From contig JAQBPB010000124.1 in the NCBI GenBank assembly GCA_028287745.1, positions 1-64,000 of the forward strand: a stretch of DNA of 64,000 nucleotides, read 5' to 3'. Both the position numbers and the translations under genes were made by a program. Position 1 is the first letter of the stretch. Each line of letters begins with the position of its first letter. Positions 1 through 8,657 of the stretch are shown one piece after another. The notes beneath the pieces are model-generated. The model ran no database searches. It worked only from the letters and a program-made list of their open reading frames with translations, and was not told where the DNA came from. Source of the stretch: Chloroflexota bacterium (GTDB lineage Bacteria; Chloroflexota; Chloroflexia; Chloroheliales; Chloroheliaceae).

Positions 1-1
1 C

Positions 2-757
2 CTGGTAGCCAGCCTGGTGATAAGCTGGGGCCAGGTCAGCGGCCCGGGGGTGGGCAACCGGCCTGCCTCGGTAACGGCGACCGCCAACCCGGCCACCGCT
101 CAACCCGGCCCATCACCACAACCCGGTTTTGGAAATAACGCCGGGGCGGTATCACCGACGCCCCAGGCCAGCCCTACTACTCCGGCGACGACCTCGACCC
201 CCACCCCGGCCGTTACCACTCAGGCCGCGCCCATCGCGACATCGGGCCCCAGGCTGGCTGGGACCGACAACGTGGTTGTGGAAGGGTTACAAGCGGTTCC
301 GATTACCTACACCCGTTCAGGGCTACCGCTATCGGTACAGCCTGTTAACCCCGCGGTAAGTTTCTACGCCCATGTGGAAAAGACCGACCGATTTATTGAG
401 ACTTTGCACGTGGCGCTTGTAGCGGCGGGTTATAAATATACCAGTCCTACCGGTTCTAGCGCCCAGGGTCCGCAGTGGCAGCCAGGCGAAATAGTGGCCT
501 TCTATGTTAAACCCGGCCAACCTGACCTGTATGTAACTGTGACCGGGGTGTTGGATGCCGGGGCGGCCGCGAAGGTCAAAAACACCGGCTTTAACGGCGG
601 TATCACCGATTTTGAAAACCTAATGAAGGAGTTAAGGGCTCAGAATCTTCAAAGCACGCTTTTGGTGGTAAGCGGGGAAAACCTGTTAAAGGCTATGCGC
701 AACGGCCAGGACCCGGGTGCGGGGCCGCCCGCCGTAACCCCTACACCCGAGAAGTAA
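2..757 (+). CDS. Secreted low-complexity protein, N-terminus cut by window edge
   Basis: The reading frame is open to the left edge, and the first residues visible (LVASLVISW) look like the end of a hydrophobic signal or membrane segment, so the true start lies outside the window. A Pro/Thr/Ala-rich linker of roughly 80 residues follows, then a folded C-terminal domain of about 160 residues. That domain aligns by eye with the C-terminal domain of the lipoprotein at 3308-4096: AAGYKYT against AAGYKFT, KPGQPDLYVTVTG against KSGAPDYYIITTG, and LLVVSGENLLKAM against LLALSGTNLYQLI. The two are paralogues. No enzymatic motif is visible and the function is unknown. It converges on the anti-sigma gene, with a shared terminator between them. 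Confidence 0.75.
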   Translation: MVASLVISWGQVSGPGVGNRPASVTATANPATAQPGPSPQPGFGNNAGAVSPTPQASPTTPATTSTPTPAVTTQAAPIATSGPRLAGTDNVVVEGLQAVPITYTRSGLPLSVQPVNPAVSFYAHVEKTDRFIETLHVALVAAGYKYTSPTGSSAQGPQWQPGEIVAFYVKPGQPDLYVTVTGVLDAGAAAKVKNTGFNGGITDFENLMKELRAQNLQSTLLVVSGENLLKAMRNGQDPGAGPPAVTPTPEK

Positions 758-770
758 ACCAACCGGATTA

Positions 771-815
771 AAAGAGCCCGGCACCCCTGGGTATCCAGGG
801 AGTGCCGGGCTCTTT
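771..815. terminator. Bidirectional intrinsic terminator
   Basis: A near-perfect stem has arms AAAGAGCCCGGCAC and GTGCCGGGCTCTTT around a short loop that itself contains a small CCTGG/CCAGG pairing. The A-run and T-run lie at opposite ends, so it can act on both strands. It sits between the convergent genes ending at 757 and 875. Confidence 0.85.
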
Positions 816-874
816 AGCATTTAGTTAAATAAACTTTAACCCCGTAGGCCGTAATTGTGACCCGGGTTTTAAAA

Positions 875-1642
875 TCAGGCTTTGTTCCAGGCCAGGAACT
901 GCGGGCCGCTGGGCTGGTCAATCGGGCTACCAGCTTTCTCTTTAGTTATAAAGCATGCGGTGATATTGGCGGCGCGGTGGTCCGGACTGGAGACTTTAAG
1001 GACGGCATTACCGCCCTGGTCAGGTTCCAAATCTCCCAGGTAGTCTACCGTTTTATCGATGGTATACCAGGCCCGGTAGACCTGGCCCTGGGGGGCCGGT
1101 TTCAATTGAGTGGCGGTTAACAGGTAGAGGTCGCTATCAGGGCGGGCATACATCCGGGCCCGTGGAGCGCCCGGGTTGAAAGGCACCCCCGGTTCGGTGA
1201 GAGGCCAGACCAAGCTTACCGGGGACGCAGCCAGGTCCACAACCTCCTGTAACTGGGCCTGGCGGGCATTTATTTCCTGCAACTGCCAGCCCAAAAAGAG
1301 GGTACTCATGGTCAGCCCAATCACCATCACGGCCGCCACCGGGCTCAACACCCGGCCAATACCGCCCATGACGCGCCGGAAGGGTTTGCGGCGGCTATCC
1401 AGACTTATGGGTTCCTGGGCTACCTGGGCTACCTGGTTCAGGACTGCCTGGCGAAGGTGAGCGGCAGGGACGGCAGGTTTAAGGGAGCTAAACATTATGC
1501 CTAGCACTTCTTGGTAGCCACTTAATTTTTTAGCGCAACTAAGGCACGCTTTTAAGTGGCGTTCTAAATGGTTCATTTCCTCCCCCTTTAACTGACCCAG
1601 GAGGTAACTTTCTTCTAATTCGGCCACTTCATAACAGTTCAT
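875..1642 (-). CDS. Zinc-type anti-sigma factor (RskA-like)
   Basis: A 255-residue predicted membrane anti-sigma factor. The N-terminus carries a zinc-binding anti-sigma motif: Cys3, then His29-x3-Cys33-x2-Cys36. One hydrophobic helix (about residues 98-118) puts the C-terminus outside the membrane. The C-terminal half resembles the anti-sigma-K domain (RskA), with a VYRAWYTID-like segment after a PAPQGQ turn. The gene starts one base after the stop of the sigma factor gene, which indicates translational coupling. By family knowledge the cytoplasmic part would hold the sigma factor inactive until an envelope or redox signal triggers release. The signal is not evident from the sequence. Confidence 0.88.
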   Translation of the reverse strand: MNCYEVAELEESYLLGQLKGEEMNHLERHLKACLSCAKKLSGYQEVLGIMFSSLKPAVPAAHLRQAVLNQVAQVAQEPISLDSRRKPFRRVMGGIGRVLSPVAAVMVIGLTMSTLFLGWQLQEINARQAQLQEVVDLAASPVSLVWPLTEPGVPFNPGAPRARMYARPDSDLYLLTATQLKPAPQGQVYRAWYTIDKTVDYLGDLEPDQGGNAVLKVSSPDHRAANITACFITKEKAGSPIDQPSGPQFLAWNKA

Positions 1643-1643
1643 A

Positions 1644-2246
1644 TTAAGATTGCTCCGGTAACAACTGGCGTAACCTTTGCAAACCCAACCGGGCTCGCCC
1701 TTTTATAGTACTGACCGGCAGGTTTAACTTTTCGGCCAATTCTCGGTGGCTAAGTCCCCCAAAATAAGTCATTAAGATTGTCTGACGCTGGTCAGGCGGT
1801 AAATGATTTACCGCCCGGCGCAATTCTTCATCCCGAAAAAGGCGCAAGACCTGATCTTCCAGGTCTGTGCGGTCCCCGGTCATTTCAGAAACCGACTCAA
1901 CAACACCAGGTACTGATAGTAAATCCTCTGACTGGTGCTTTTGATATTTTGGAAGGGCATCGTACAGGCGATGCCGGACCAGGGTAAAGAACCAGGCGTT
2001 GAAAGAGCCTCGTTCAGGGTAATAAAGGTTTACCTTTTGCCATAGGGCCACAAAAACATCTTGCAATAATTCTTCGGCCAGTTCCCGTTGAACCGCCCGT
2101 AGCAAAAAAGCATAGACCCTGCCGGAGTAGCGGTCGTACAGCGCACCCAGTGCTTCGGTTTCACCCAGGCGCACTCTTCGGACCAATTCTTCGACGATCT
2201 TTTGTTCTTGCGAGTTTATTGATGATATTCCCGCTGGCAACTCCAC
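1644..2246 (-). CDS. ECF RNA polymerase sigma factor (SigK-like)
   Basis: A 200-residue sigma-70 family factor of ECF type. Region 2 (about residues 25-95) contains ALYDRYSGRVYAFLLR and FNAWFFTLVRHRLYD. Region 4 (about 135-195) contains LPPDQRQTILMTYFGGLSH and an HTH ending TIKGRARLGLQRLRQLL. The start is GTG, with an AGGGAG ribosome binding site about 10 bases upstream. It precedes the RskA-like anti-sigma gene by one base and follows the Rieske gene by 40 bases on the same strand. The pairing of a SigK-like factor with RskA is well known; the co-transcribed Rieske protein is the unusual element. Confidence 0.92.
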   Translation of the reverse strand: MELPAGISSINSQEQKIVEELVRRVRLGETEALGALYDRYSGRVYAFLLRAVQRELAEELLQDVFVALWQKVNLYYPERGSFNAWFFTLVRHRLYDALPKYQKHQSEDLLSVPGVVESVSEMTGDRTDLEDQVLRLFRDEELRRAVNHLPPDQRQTILMTYFGGLSHRELAEKLNLPVSTIKGRARLGLQRLRQLLPEQS

Positions 2247-2286
2247 TTACTTGGCTCCCTGCCCCTGAAATTATCTTCCGGGTTAA

Positions 2287-2946
2287 CTAGCTTAATTTTG
2301 CATAGATTACATCTCCGATTACTTTATTGTCAAATAAAGGGAGACTTGTTTTGGCAGGACCGTTAACGAGATCCCCTGTGTTGGTAAACTTGCTACCGTG
2401 ACAAGGGCATTCAAACGCATTATCAGTAGTCTTAAAGGCCGAGACTTCACAACCCATATGGGTGCAAACGTTACTGTAAACAAAAACTTCCGAGGCACTC
2501 CTGGTAAAGACGTACCCCTTTGTACTGCCCGAGGTAAAAGCAACCGGAGCCGAACCGGAAGCCGAAACTTTACCTACTTCAATATAACCGGCCGGGGCGG
2601 CCCCACTGGCGGCGGCAGTTGTTACGGCGGAGGCGCTGGTGGGTGCAGCGGCGGTGGTTGGCGCAACGGTGGTTGGAGCGACAGTCGTAGGCGCAACGGT
2701 AGTGGCGGCAACGGTAGTACTGGCGGCAGTGGTTGGTGCGGCAGTCGTGGCCGCAGCGGTAGTACTGGAAACAGTGGTGGCTGCAACAAGAGCCGCCTGG
2801 GCCGGACTGGTTGGCGTGTTAACCCCACAAGCGGCTAACAACCCTGTACCCAATCCAAGCCCGGCTGTAGCGGCCATACCTTTAAGGAATTTTCGTCGAT
2901 TAAGGCCGTTATTCGGGGTGCCTCCCAAATTCTCGGTCATATCCAT
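2287..2946 (-). CDS. Rieske [2Fe-2S] lipoprotein
   Basis: A 219-residue exported protein. The N-terminus has a twin-arginine-type signal (NRRKFLKG) running into a lipobox (LLAAC, Cys40), so it is probably a Tat-exported lipoprotein. Residues 45-118 are a degenerate TTVAPTT linker. The C-terminal domain has the full Rieske signature: CTHMGC (Cys161 and His163 as ligands, Cys166 in the disulphide) and CPCHGS (Cys180, Cys182, His183). No cytochrome b or oxygenase partner gene is nearby. Gene order puts it first in an operon with the ECF sigma and anti-sigma genes. It could donate electrons to an unlinked complex or act as a redox sensor for the sigma system; the second idea is inference only. 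Confidence 0.9.
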   Translation of the reverse strand: MDMTENLGGTPNNGLNRRKFLKGMAATAGLGLGTGLLAACGVNTPTSPAQAALVAATTVSSTTAAATTAAPTTAASTTVAATTVAPTTVAPTTVAPTTAAAPTSASAVTTAAASGAAPAGYIEVGKVSASGSAPVAFTSGSTKGYVFTRSASEVFVYSNVCTHMGCEVSAFKTTDNAFECPCHGSKFTNTGDLVNGPAKTSLPLFDNKVIGDVIYAKLS

Positions 2947-3241
2947 TTATTTGATTTTCCTCTCCGACTATTGCCATCCAAAAATGGCGAGTTTGCGCTG
3001 GCACTGGCTCTATCTACACTGATGATTTCCGTACCTATTTAAAATTGTTAAACCGATACAATATAGAATACGGTAAAAAAGCTATCCTGGAAAAGGGAAA
3101 ATTACAAATTTTGGATATAATTTTGGATATAAAGGAACGTTCTAAGCCAATCCTAATAATTTTAAGTGGTTACTGCCAGAAAATGGGTGGTTGCAGGAGT
3201 CCCGGCCTTTTATTTGGACTGGCAACCTTTTAAATTTTAAT
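2947..3241. other. Gene-free region with a tandem 12-bp repeat
   Basis: No convincing gene is present. It contains an exact tandem duplication of TTTTGGATATAA at 3109-3132, which creates a TATAAT word at the junction. The stretch should hold the promoter of the Rieske-sigma operon, but I cannot single out convincing hexamers. A short plus-strand open frame at 3045-3233 has no ribosome binding site and no recognisable product. Confidence 0.5.
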
Positions 3242-3273
3242 AAAAAAGGTGCTGCCAGGACAGCGCCTTTTTT
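3242..3273. terminator. Intrinsic terminator after lipoprotein gene
   Basis: The stem GGTGCTG/CAGCGCC (one G-T pair) with loop CCAGGA is flanked by A-runs and T-runs (AAAAAA...TTTTTT), so it works in both directions. It lies about 35 bases beyond the stop of the minus-strand lipoprotein gene. Confidence 0.8.
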
Positions 3274-3307
3274 ATTAACTTTCTAAATATGAGGGAGGGG
3301 ATACGGG

Positions 3308-4096
3308 TTACCCCGCTTTGGTAGTGGTGGGCGCTACAGTACTGGTTGGGGCGGCAGCCTTGATTAACTGGTACAGGTTCGTACCGGAAAGCGCCAGTAA
3401 AACACTCTTTTTAGTCTTAAACTGGTCAATCAATTTCTGGTAATCGGCGGCGTTTGCTCCTGGAGGCGCACTGGAAGCGGCGAGGGAAGGGGCACCAGTA
3501 GTAATTATGTAATAGTCCGGCGCGCCACTCTTGAGATAAACTCCTATGGCGTCTTCGCCCTGAACCGTCAATTTGGTATTATTTTTGCCTTCCAGGTCGG
3601 TAAACTTGTACCCGGCGGCGGTAAGGGCGGAATCGGTGGTTTCGGCCAGTTTAACGGGGTCGTTATCGGAGGAATAAAGGGTCAGCGCCAGGTCTGAAAC
3701 GGCGCTCCCACCTGGGACGCTGGCGCCTTTGAGGATTCCAGCCAGGGTCGGGTCAATTGTAACTTCGGTGGCACCTTCAAGGTTCAGTTTGAGAGGGGCG
3801 GAAGCCGTTCCTACACTTGCGGCAGCGGTAGTAGCGGGAGCCGCTGTGGTGGTAATGGGAGCAGCGGTAGTAGCCGGAGCCACAGGAGCAGCGGTAGTAG
3901 CGAGAGCAGCGGTGGTACTTACTACAGTTGTAGCTACCGCTGCGGCAGCAGTGGTAACGGCGGGAGCAGTAGTTGGGGCAACCGGGGCCGTTGTAGGTGT
4001 GTTATCACCGCAAGCGGCCAATCCAGGGAGCAACAAAATAACCAGTAGGCTGACAATGCTAAAGCGAACCCGGGTGTTATGTCTGAAAATTGGCAT
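3308..4096 (-). CDS. Lipoprotein with Ala/Thr/Pro linker, paralogue of the first gene
   Basis: About 262 residues from the chosen ATG at 4096, which has AGGAGG 12 bases upstream; a longer frame runs to 4165 but lacks that site. The signal peptide ends in a lipobox (LLLPGLAAC). A long TTAAPVAPATT-type linker precedes a C-terminal domain of about 145 residues that matches the C-terminal domain of the protein at 2-757. No catalytic motif is visible. The two paralogues flank the sigma/anti-sigma/Rieske genes, which suggests a local duplication and perhaps membership of that regulon. Confidence 0.72.
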   Translation of the reverse strand: MPIFRHNTRVRFSIVSLLVILLLPGLAACGDNTPTTAPVAPTTAPAVTTAAAAVATTVVSTTAALATTAAPVAPATTAAPITTTAAPATTAAASVGTASAPLKLNLEGATEVTIDPTLAGILKGASVPGGSAVSDLALTLYSSDNDPVKLAETTDSALTAAGYKFTDLEGKNNTKLTVQGEDAIGVYLKSGAPDYYIITTGAPSLAASSAPPGANAADYQKLIDQFKTKKSVLLALSGTNLYQLIKAAAPTSTVAPTTTKAG

Positions 4097-4195
4097 AGGT
4101 CGCCAAGGCCTCCTTTTTGTAAGGTTTTGAAATTTTACCGATAAAAGTCGGGACTTAAGCGGCACTATACGCTATATTCTGATTAATTGAAAATT

Positions 4196-5614
4196 TTATA
4201 AACCGGCGAAGCGGGCAGCCCGGGTAACTTCTTCCAGGACCGGGTCATTTTCGTCCAAACCGATCTCGGCGGCAGCCTGGGCCAACTCGTCCCAGCCGGG
4301 CGGAAGGCTGTCCTGGGGGTCCGTGACATGGGCCTGGTATACCAGCGCCGGTAAGCCGGATTGTGAAGTTTTTATAACTTCTCTTGCCTCAGGGACGACC
4401 GGGGCCGGTTTAATTTCAGGGGTCCGGTTTAGCACCTGGCAGATAAAGCGGTAGTAGTCATAGGCGGCGTCATCCAGGCGGGCGGCCTGTTCGACATAGC
4501 GCCGGGCATTCGCGCCCAGTGCCACGCCCCGGGCCGGGTTTTGAGCCAACCAGCGCAGGTATTCCAGCAAAAGCTCTTCTTCAGCGTCATCTACATCAAC
4601 TTTAATAACGCTGTCGTCGGGCAATTCTTCAAAGGCGCCGGTCCGCGACACTATGACCGGCCGTCCGGCACCCATAATTCTTAGCAGGCTGGCCGAAGTT
4701 TCCCCGGCGGTCGGGTAGCGCAGGTTTACGCAGCAGTCGGCGGCGGCAGTATAGTCCTGGAGTTGTTCCATACTGGCATAGCCGGTCAGGTAAACCGAAT
4801 TGGTCAGGCCCAGGGCGCTTATCATGGATTTAACGTCATAATTGGGGGAAGGGCTACCCACCAGCACGAAGCGTGAGTGTGGATATTCGCGCCGGAAGGC
4901 CCGGAACGCCCACAAAGCGCTGTCCAGCCGCTTGTATGGGTTCAGGTGGCCGAGCGAAACCAGGATAAATTCATCCTGGGGAAGGCCCAGCCGGGCCCGG
5001 GCAGTTTCTTTTGAAACCTGGGGCGGCAAAGGAACGCCCATGCGGGCAATTCCAACCGGTTTTTGAGGGTACTTCTCATGAATCTGGTTTTGAGCGTAGC
5101 GGCTGTGGACCAGGACCGCCTGGGCCGCTTCGATGGCGGTTTCGTTAAAGGGGTACTTGAACAGGCTTTCGGCAAACTTACCTTTAATTACTTCACGGGC
5201 GATAGACTCACCTTCGGACCCGTAGCGGCGACCCATCTGGCGGATGTATTCGGCGGCCTGGCCGTTATTAAGGTACTGGCCGATCATAAAATGGTGCATT
5301 ACGAAGTCGTGCAGTACCAGGATTCCTTTACCGGCCGTGTCAAGCAAGGTCCGGTAAAGGTAAGCGTGGGCGGCGCTGTTACCCATGTGAAAGAGGTAAT
5401 TGTCGTATCGTCCGGCTTGCCGGGCGAATTTAGCGGCCGGGTAGATATTAAACTGGCTGGCTAACTCCCGGTTGGCCGGTGTGTAATTGTCCAGGTAAAG
5501 GTCCAGGTCGGCATAAAGGGCCAGGGCGGGAAGCAGTTCTTCGCTGTAGTCGCTAATGCCGGACTGGACGGGGTTAAGAGGGCTGAAATAGGCCAGTTTG
5601 AGTCGTTGGGGCAT
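4196..5614 (-). CDS. Glycosyltransferase family 4
   Basis: A 472-residue GT-B fold protein. The N-terminus (KLAYFSPLNPVQSGISDYS) is typical of retaining group 1 glycosyltransferases. The second Rossmann domain begins at VSLGHLNPYKRLDSALWAF, where Lys and Arg contact the nucleotide-sugar phosphates, and continues through RFVLVGSPSPNY. The usual E-x7-E stretch falls around GETSASLLRIMGAGRPVI. The start ATG shares one base with the pyruvate kinase stop (TAATG), so the two genes are translationally coupled. The donor and acceptor sugars cannot be deduced. Confidence 0.88.
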   Translation of the reverse strand: MPQRLKLAYFSPLNPVQSGISDYSEELLPALALYADLDLYLDNYTPANRELASQFNIYPAAKFARQAGRYDNYLFHMGNSAAHAYLYRTLLDTAGKGILVLHDFVMHHFMIGQYLNNGQAAEYIRQMGRRYGSEGESIAREVIKGKFAESLFKYPFNETAIEAAQAVLVHSRYAQNQIHEKYPQKPVGIARMGVPLPPQVSKETARARLGLPQDEFILVSLGHLNPYKRLDSALWAFRAFRREYPHSRFVLVGSPSPNYDVKSMISALGLTNSVYLTGYASMEQLQDYTAAADCCVNLRYPTAGETSASLLRIMGAGRPVIVSRTGAFEELPDDSVIKVDVDDAEEELLLEYLRWLAQNPARGVALGANARRYVEQAARLDDAAYDYYRFICQVLNRTPEIKPAPVVPEAREVIKTSQSGLPALVYQAHVTDPQDSLPPGWDELAQAAAEIGLDENDPVLEEVTRAARFAGL

Positions 5615-7068
5615 TAGCGCTGACCTACAATATGCACTTTGAGCAGGTTACTTTGCCCGCTGATACCAATTGGAATCCCGGCGGTAATAATCACTTTATC
5701 ACCATCCTTGAGCAAGCCATGTTCGACTACCACTTTTTCGGCCATATAAAGCATTTCGTCGGTGCTTTCGTAAGGTGGGCAAAGTAGCGAAATAATACCC
5801 CAGACCAGTGCCAGCCGCCGGACCGTTCGCTCTTCGTGGGTAATGGCGTAAATAGGCAGCTTGGGCCGGTTCCGTGAGACCATCCGGGCGGTAAAGCCGC
5901 TGGTAGTGGTAGTTATGATCGCGTCGGCCTGGAGTTCACGGCCAATGCCGCAGACCGCCTGGCTGATTGCATCCGTAATGCTGGTTGCATGATGTTCGGC
6001 TATATCACGTGGGACACCAGTAAAAAGCAGGTTATCTTCGGTGGTATGGGCAATCCTTGACATTACCCGGACCGCTTCCATCGGGTAAAGGCCGTTGGCG
6101 CTCTCCCCCGAAAGCATCAGGGCATCCGTACCGTCAATAATGGCGTTTGCCACATCGGTGGCTTCGGCCCGGGTTGGGCGCGGGTTGCGGATCATCGAGT
6201 CAAGCATCTGGGTGGCCGTAATAACCGGTTTGCCCACCAGGTTGCACTTGTGAATAATCATTTTCTGCAAGACCGGGATTTGCTCGGCGGGCATCTCCAC
6301 GCCCAGGTCGCCACGGGCTACCATTATGCCGTCGGAAGCTTCCAAAATCTCATCGAAATTGGTAATCGCTTCGTGTTTCTCAATTTTAGAGATAACCAGG
6401 GGCAAGGCGGTATTGGGTACATCCGGCCCGGCATGTTCGCGGATTAACTTCTTGAGATTAAGGATATCATCGGCCCGCCGGACGAACGAGAGGGCGATAT
6501 AATCCACCCCATGGTCCACGCCAAAAGCCAGGTCAGACCTGTCTTTTTCGGTAATAGTGGGAACCCGTAAGGTGACGCCCGGAACGTTAATGCCTTTATG
6601 ACTGCTCAAGGGGCCGCCGGTAATTACTACACAGTGAACGTCCTCGGGGTCGGAAGAGACAACCTTTAACTCCAAAAGACCATCGTTTATGAGAATGGTG
6701 TCGCCCGGTTTTACATCCAACGGCAGGTCATTATAGTCAATGCCTATTTCGGCCGAGGTGGTGCTTTTCACGGGCCGGGTAGTAAGTGTTAATTCCTGGC
6801 CCGCGACCAGTTCAACCGAACCGGAAGGGTCGGCGATTTCTCCGGTACGAATGCGGGGCCCCTGGAGGTCTTGCAAAATGGCTACATTACGTCCTTCTTC
6901 GGTAGCCAGGGTGCGAATGCGTTCGATAATTATGGCGGTTTGATCTTTTTTTGCGTGCGAGAAATTCAGGCGGAAGACGTTGACCCCTTCTTGAATCAAC
7001 CGGCGCATTACCGGTTCTTCCCAACATGCCGGACCAACCGTAGCAACAATTTTAGTGCGGCGAGTCAT
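5614..7068 (-). CDS. pyk: Pyruvate kinase
   Basis: Converts phosphoenolpyruvate and ADP to pyruvate and ATP, the last step of glycolysis. The 484-residue length is normal for a bacterial enzyme with an N-terminal barrel, lid domain and C-terminal allosteric domain. Diagnostic motifs are TKIVATVGPA at the N-terminus, NFSHA, the substrate and metal segment MVARGDLGVEMP, and VITATQMLDSMI. I chose ATG 7068 because GGAGG lies five bases upstream; an extension to 7086 would contain that ribosome binding site. The gene overlaps the downstream glycosyltransferase by one base. A PPi-type phosphofructokinase lies at 33184-34431. Confidence 0.96.
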   Translation of the reverse strand: MTRRTKIVATVGPACWEEPVMRRLIQEGVNVFRLNFSHAKKDQTAIIIERIRTLATEEGRNVAILQDLQGPRIRTGEIADPSGSVELVAGQELTLTTRPVKSTTSAEIGIDYNDLPLDVKPGDTILINDGLLELKVVSSDPEDVHCVVITGGPLSSHKGINVPGVTLRVPTITEKDRSDLAFGVDHGVDYIALSFVRRADDILNLKKLIREHAGPDVPNTALPLVISKIEKHEAITNFDEILEASDGIMVARGDLGVEMPAEQIPVLQKMIIHKCNLVGKPVITATQMLDSMIRNPRPTRAEATDVANAIIDGTDALMLSGESANGLYPMEAVRVMSRIAHTTEDNLLFTGVPRDIAEHHATSITDAISQAVCGIGRELQADAIITTTTSGFTARMVSRNRPKLPIYAITHEERTVRRLALVWGIISLLCPPYESTDEMLYMAEKVVVEHGLLKDGDKVIITAGIPIGISGQSNLLKVHIVGQR

Positions 7069-7115
7069 AACAACCTCCAAACTCAAATGAGTAATTATAA
7101 TTTTCCGCTTTGAAC

Positions 7116-8615
7116 CTAATTTCCAAAGGCATAAATGCGCCCATCAAAAGAAGTAAGGTAAACTTTGTTGTCGGCTATCGCCGGTGAAGAGCCGATGATA
7201 TCATCTGTTGCAAACTCCCATTTTTTTGTGCCGGTAGCAAGATCCAGGGCATACAGGCGCGTATCGTTCGAACCGATTAAAAGGCTTTCGGCGGTTACGA
7301 CCGGGGAGGAGAAAACCGCGTCCCCGGTGAGAAATTCCCATCTCTTGGCGCCATCTTTGGCGTTAAAAGCATAGACTTTTTTATCACTGCTGCCGATATA
7401 GACTACCCCGTTGGCGACGGCGGGTGATGACCGGCTGGGGCCGCCCAGTGGGGCTTCCCACTTTTTCACACCATCCGCGATATTATAAGCGTAAAGTATG
7501 CCGCCCTCACTGGCGAAGTAAACAATTCCTTCGTCAACGGCCGGGGAAGAAAGTATTCCTTTACCATCCGGTAGCTGAACGACCCATTTAGGTTTGGTTG
7601 CGGTGGTTATATTTTCGGTCGGGTAGGCGTAAAACACGCCGTTGTTCGCTCCGAAAAACACCGTGCCTTCCGCCACCGCCGGGGAAGTATTTATCCCGGC
7701 ACTGTTGGCGTTACCAATCTGAGCCGACCAGCGTTTTTGGCCGGTAAAGGCATCAATCGCCCAGAAAACTCCCAGGTTACTGCCAATATAGACTACGTTA
7801 TTAGCTACCACCGGAGAACTCAGGACCTGCTCAATAGTCGGGAAGTCCCACTTTTCCTGGCCGGTCAGGGCATCCAGGGCGTAAACATGCCCGGCGGAAG
7901 TGCCAAAATAGACCTGGCCCCCGGCGACCGCCGGGCTGGTGGCAATAGGCGCGTACTGGCGCTGCCATTTAACTTTATTAGTCTGGATATCAATCGCATA
8001 AAACGCGCCGTTGGAACTACCAAAGTAGGCCAGGCCGTTAGCAATGGCCGGAGAGGACTGCAATTCTCCGCCTACCTGGTTGTCCCAGAGCTTTTTCAGT
8101 GGGAAGGTCAGGTTGGCCGGACTGACCCGCGTCCGGGCAGGATTGCCGCCGTTGACAGGCCAGGTAAGGCCTTGAGTGTCACGGCTGCTGACGGGAGAAC
8201 CGGTAGGAGTTGGCGCGAAAGGTTCGGCGGTAGATAGATTAGAGCCGTTCATGGCGGTGACAAGGGCTTTGACCGTAGCAGCGTTCTGGGGTGTAAGCGG
8301 GTTTGCCGCGACCAGGGCGGTTGAGGTGGCCCGGTTTGTAACGGGAGCGCTGGCAGAAGTTCCTACCATTACAATGATAATGCCAAATACGAGGGCTGCC
8401 AGCACCAGGCCCAGGGTTATTTCAATTCCATGTCCGCGTTTAGGCGCTGTGGGTATGTCCGCCTTGTGACCGGCCGGATTCCCGGCGGCTGGCCGGACTG
8501 TCCGTACAACCGTGGCGCCCGGCGGTTTTTTTGAGGGAACCGGGCCGGTCCTGCGGTTTGGTTCTGGACCATTAGAGGGTTTACCGCTGCTGGGTTTTTG
8601 GGGTTCTTTACTCAT
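7116..8615 (-). CDS. Membrane-anchored PQQ-like beta-propeller protein
   Basis: A 499-residue protein with a basic, Pro-rich N-terminus (about 65 residues), one transmembrane helix (GLVLAALVFGIIIVMVG), a Thr/Ala/Pro linker, then about 330 residues of repeated blades. Each repeat follows the pattern SSPAVANGVVYIGS...VYAFNA.DG..KWEF, the PQQ enzyme-type repeat. No cofactor-binding or catalytic residues can be assigned, so it is probably a scaffold or ligand-binding propeller outside the cell. Its blades are closely similar to the C-terminal propeller of the Ser/Thr kinase at 49068-51221. An AGGAAG ribosome binding site precedes the ATG. Confidence 0.88.
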   Translation of the reverse strand: MSKEPQKPSSGKPSNGPEPNRRTGPVPSKKPPGATVVRTVRPAAGNPAGHKADIPTAPKRGHGIEITLGLVLAALVFGIIIVMVGTSASAPVTNRATSTALVAANPLTPQNAATVKALVTAMNGSNLSTAEPFAPTPTGSPVSSRDTQGLTWPVNGGNPARTRVSPANLTFPLKKLWDNQVGGELQSSPAIANGLAYFGSSNGAFYAIDIQTNKVKWQRQYAPIATSPAVAGGQVYFGTSAGHVYALDALTGQEKWDFPTIEQVLSSPVVANNVVYIGSNLGVFWAIDAFTGQKRWSAQIGNANSAGINTSPAVAEGTVFFGANNGVFYAYPTENITTATKPKWVVQLPDGKGILSSPAVDEGIVYFASEGGILYAYNIADGVKKWEAPLGGPSRSSPAVANGVVYIGSSDKKVYAFNAKDGAKRWEFLTGDAVFSSPVVTAESLLIGSNDTRLYALDLATGTKKWEFATDDIIGSSPAIADNKVYLTSFDGRIYAFGN

Positions 8616-8657
8616 CAGGGTTAACTTCCTCTTCCGGATGGGATATCAACAAGGTCA

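Noticed and set aside
2600..2830. Repetitive DNA first considered as a CRISPR-like or tandem repeat array
   Set aside because: The repeats follow codon periodicity of a Thr/Val/Ala/Pro linker, have no constant repeat-spacer structure, and are translated in frame in the Rieske gene.
2398..3022. Plus-strand open frames rich in Gly/Arg or Val/Ala opposite the Rieske gene
   Set aside because: They mirror the Thr/Ala/Pro low-complexity linker of the Rieske lipoprotein on the other strand and have no ribosome binding site.
3045..3233. 62-codon plus-strand frame before a terminator
   Set aside because: No ribosome binding site or recognisable protein; the tandem 12-base repeat lies within it.
3729..4130. 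Val/Ala-rich plus-strand frame opposite the lipoprotein gene
   Set aside because: It is the antisense of a TTAAP-type linker; the lipoprotein on the minus strand has a signal peptide, lipobox and ribosome binding site.
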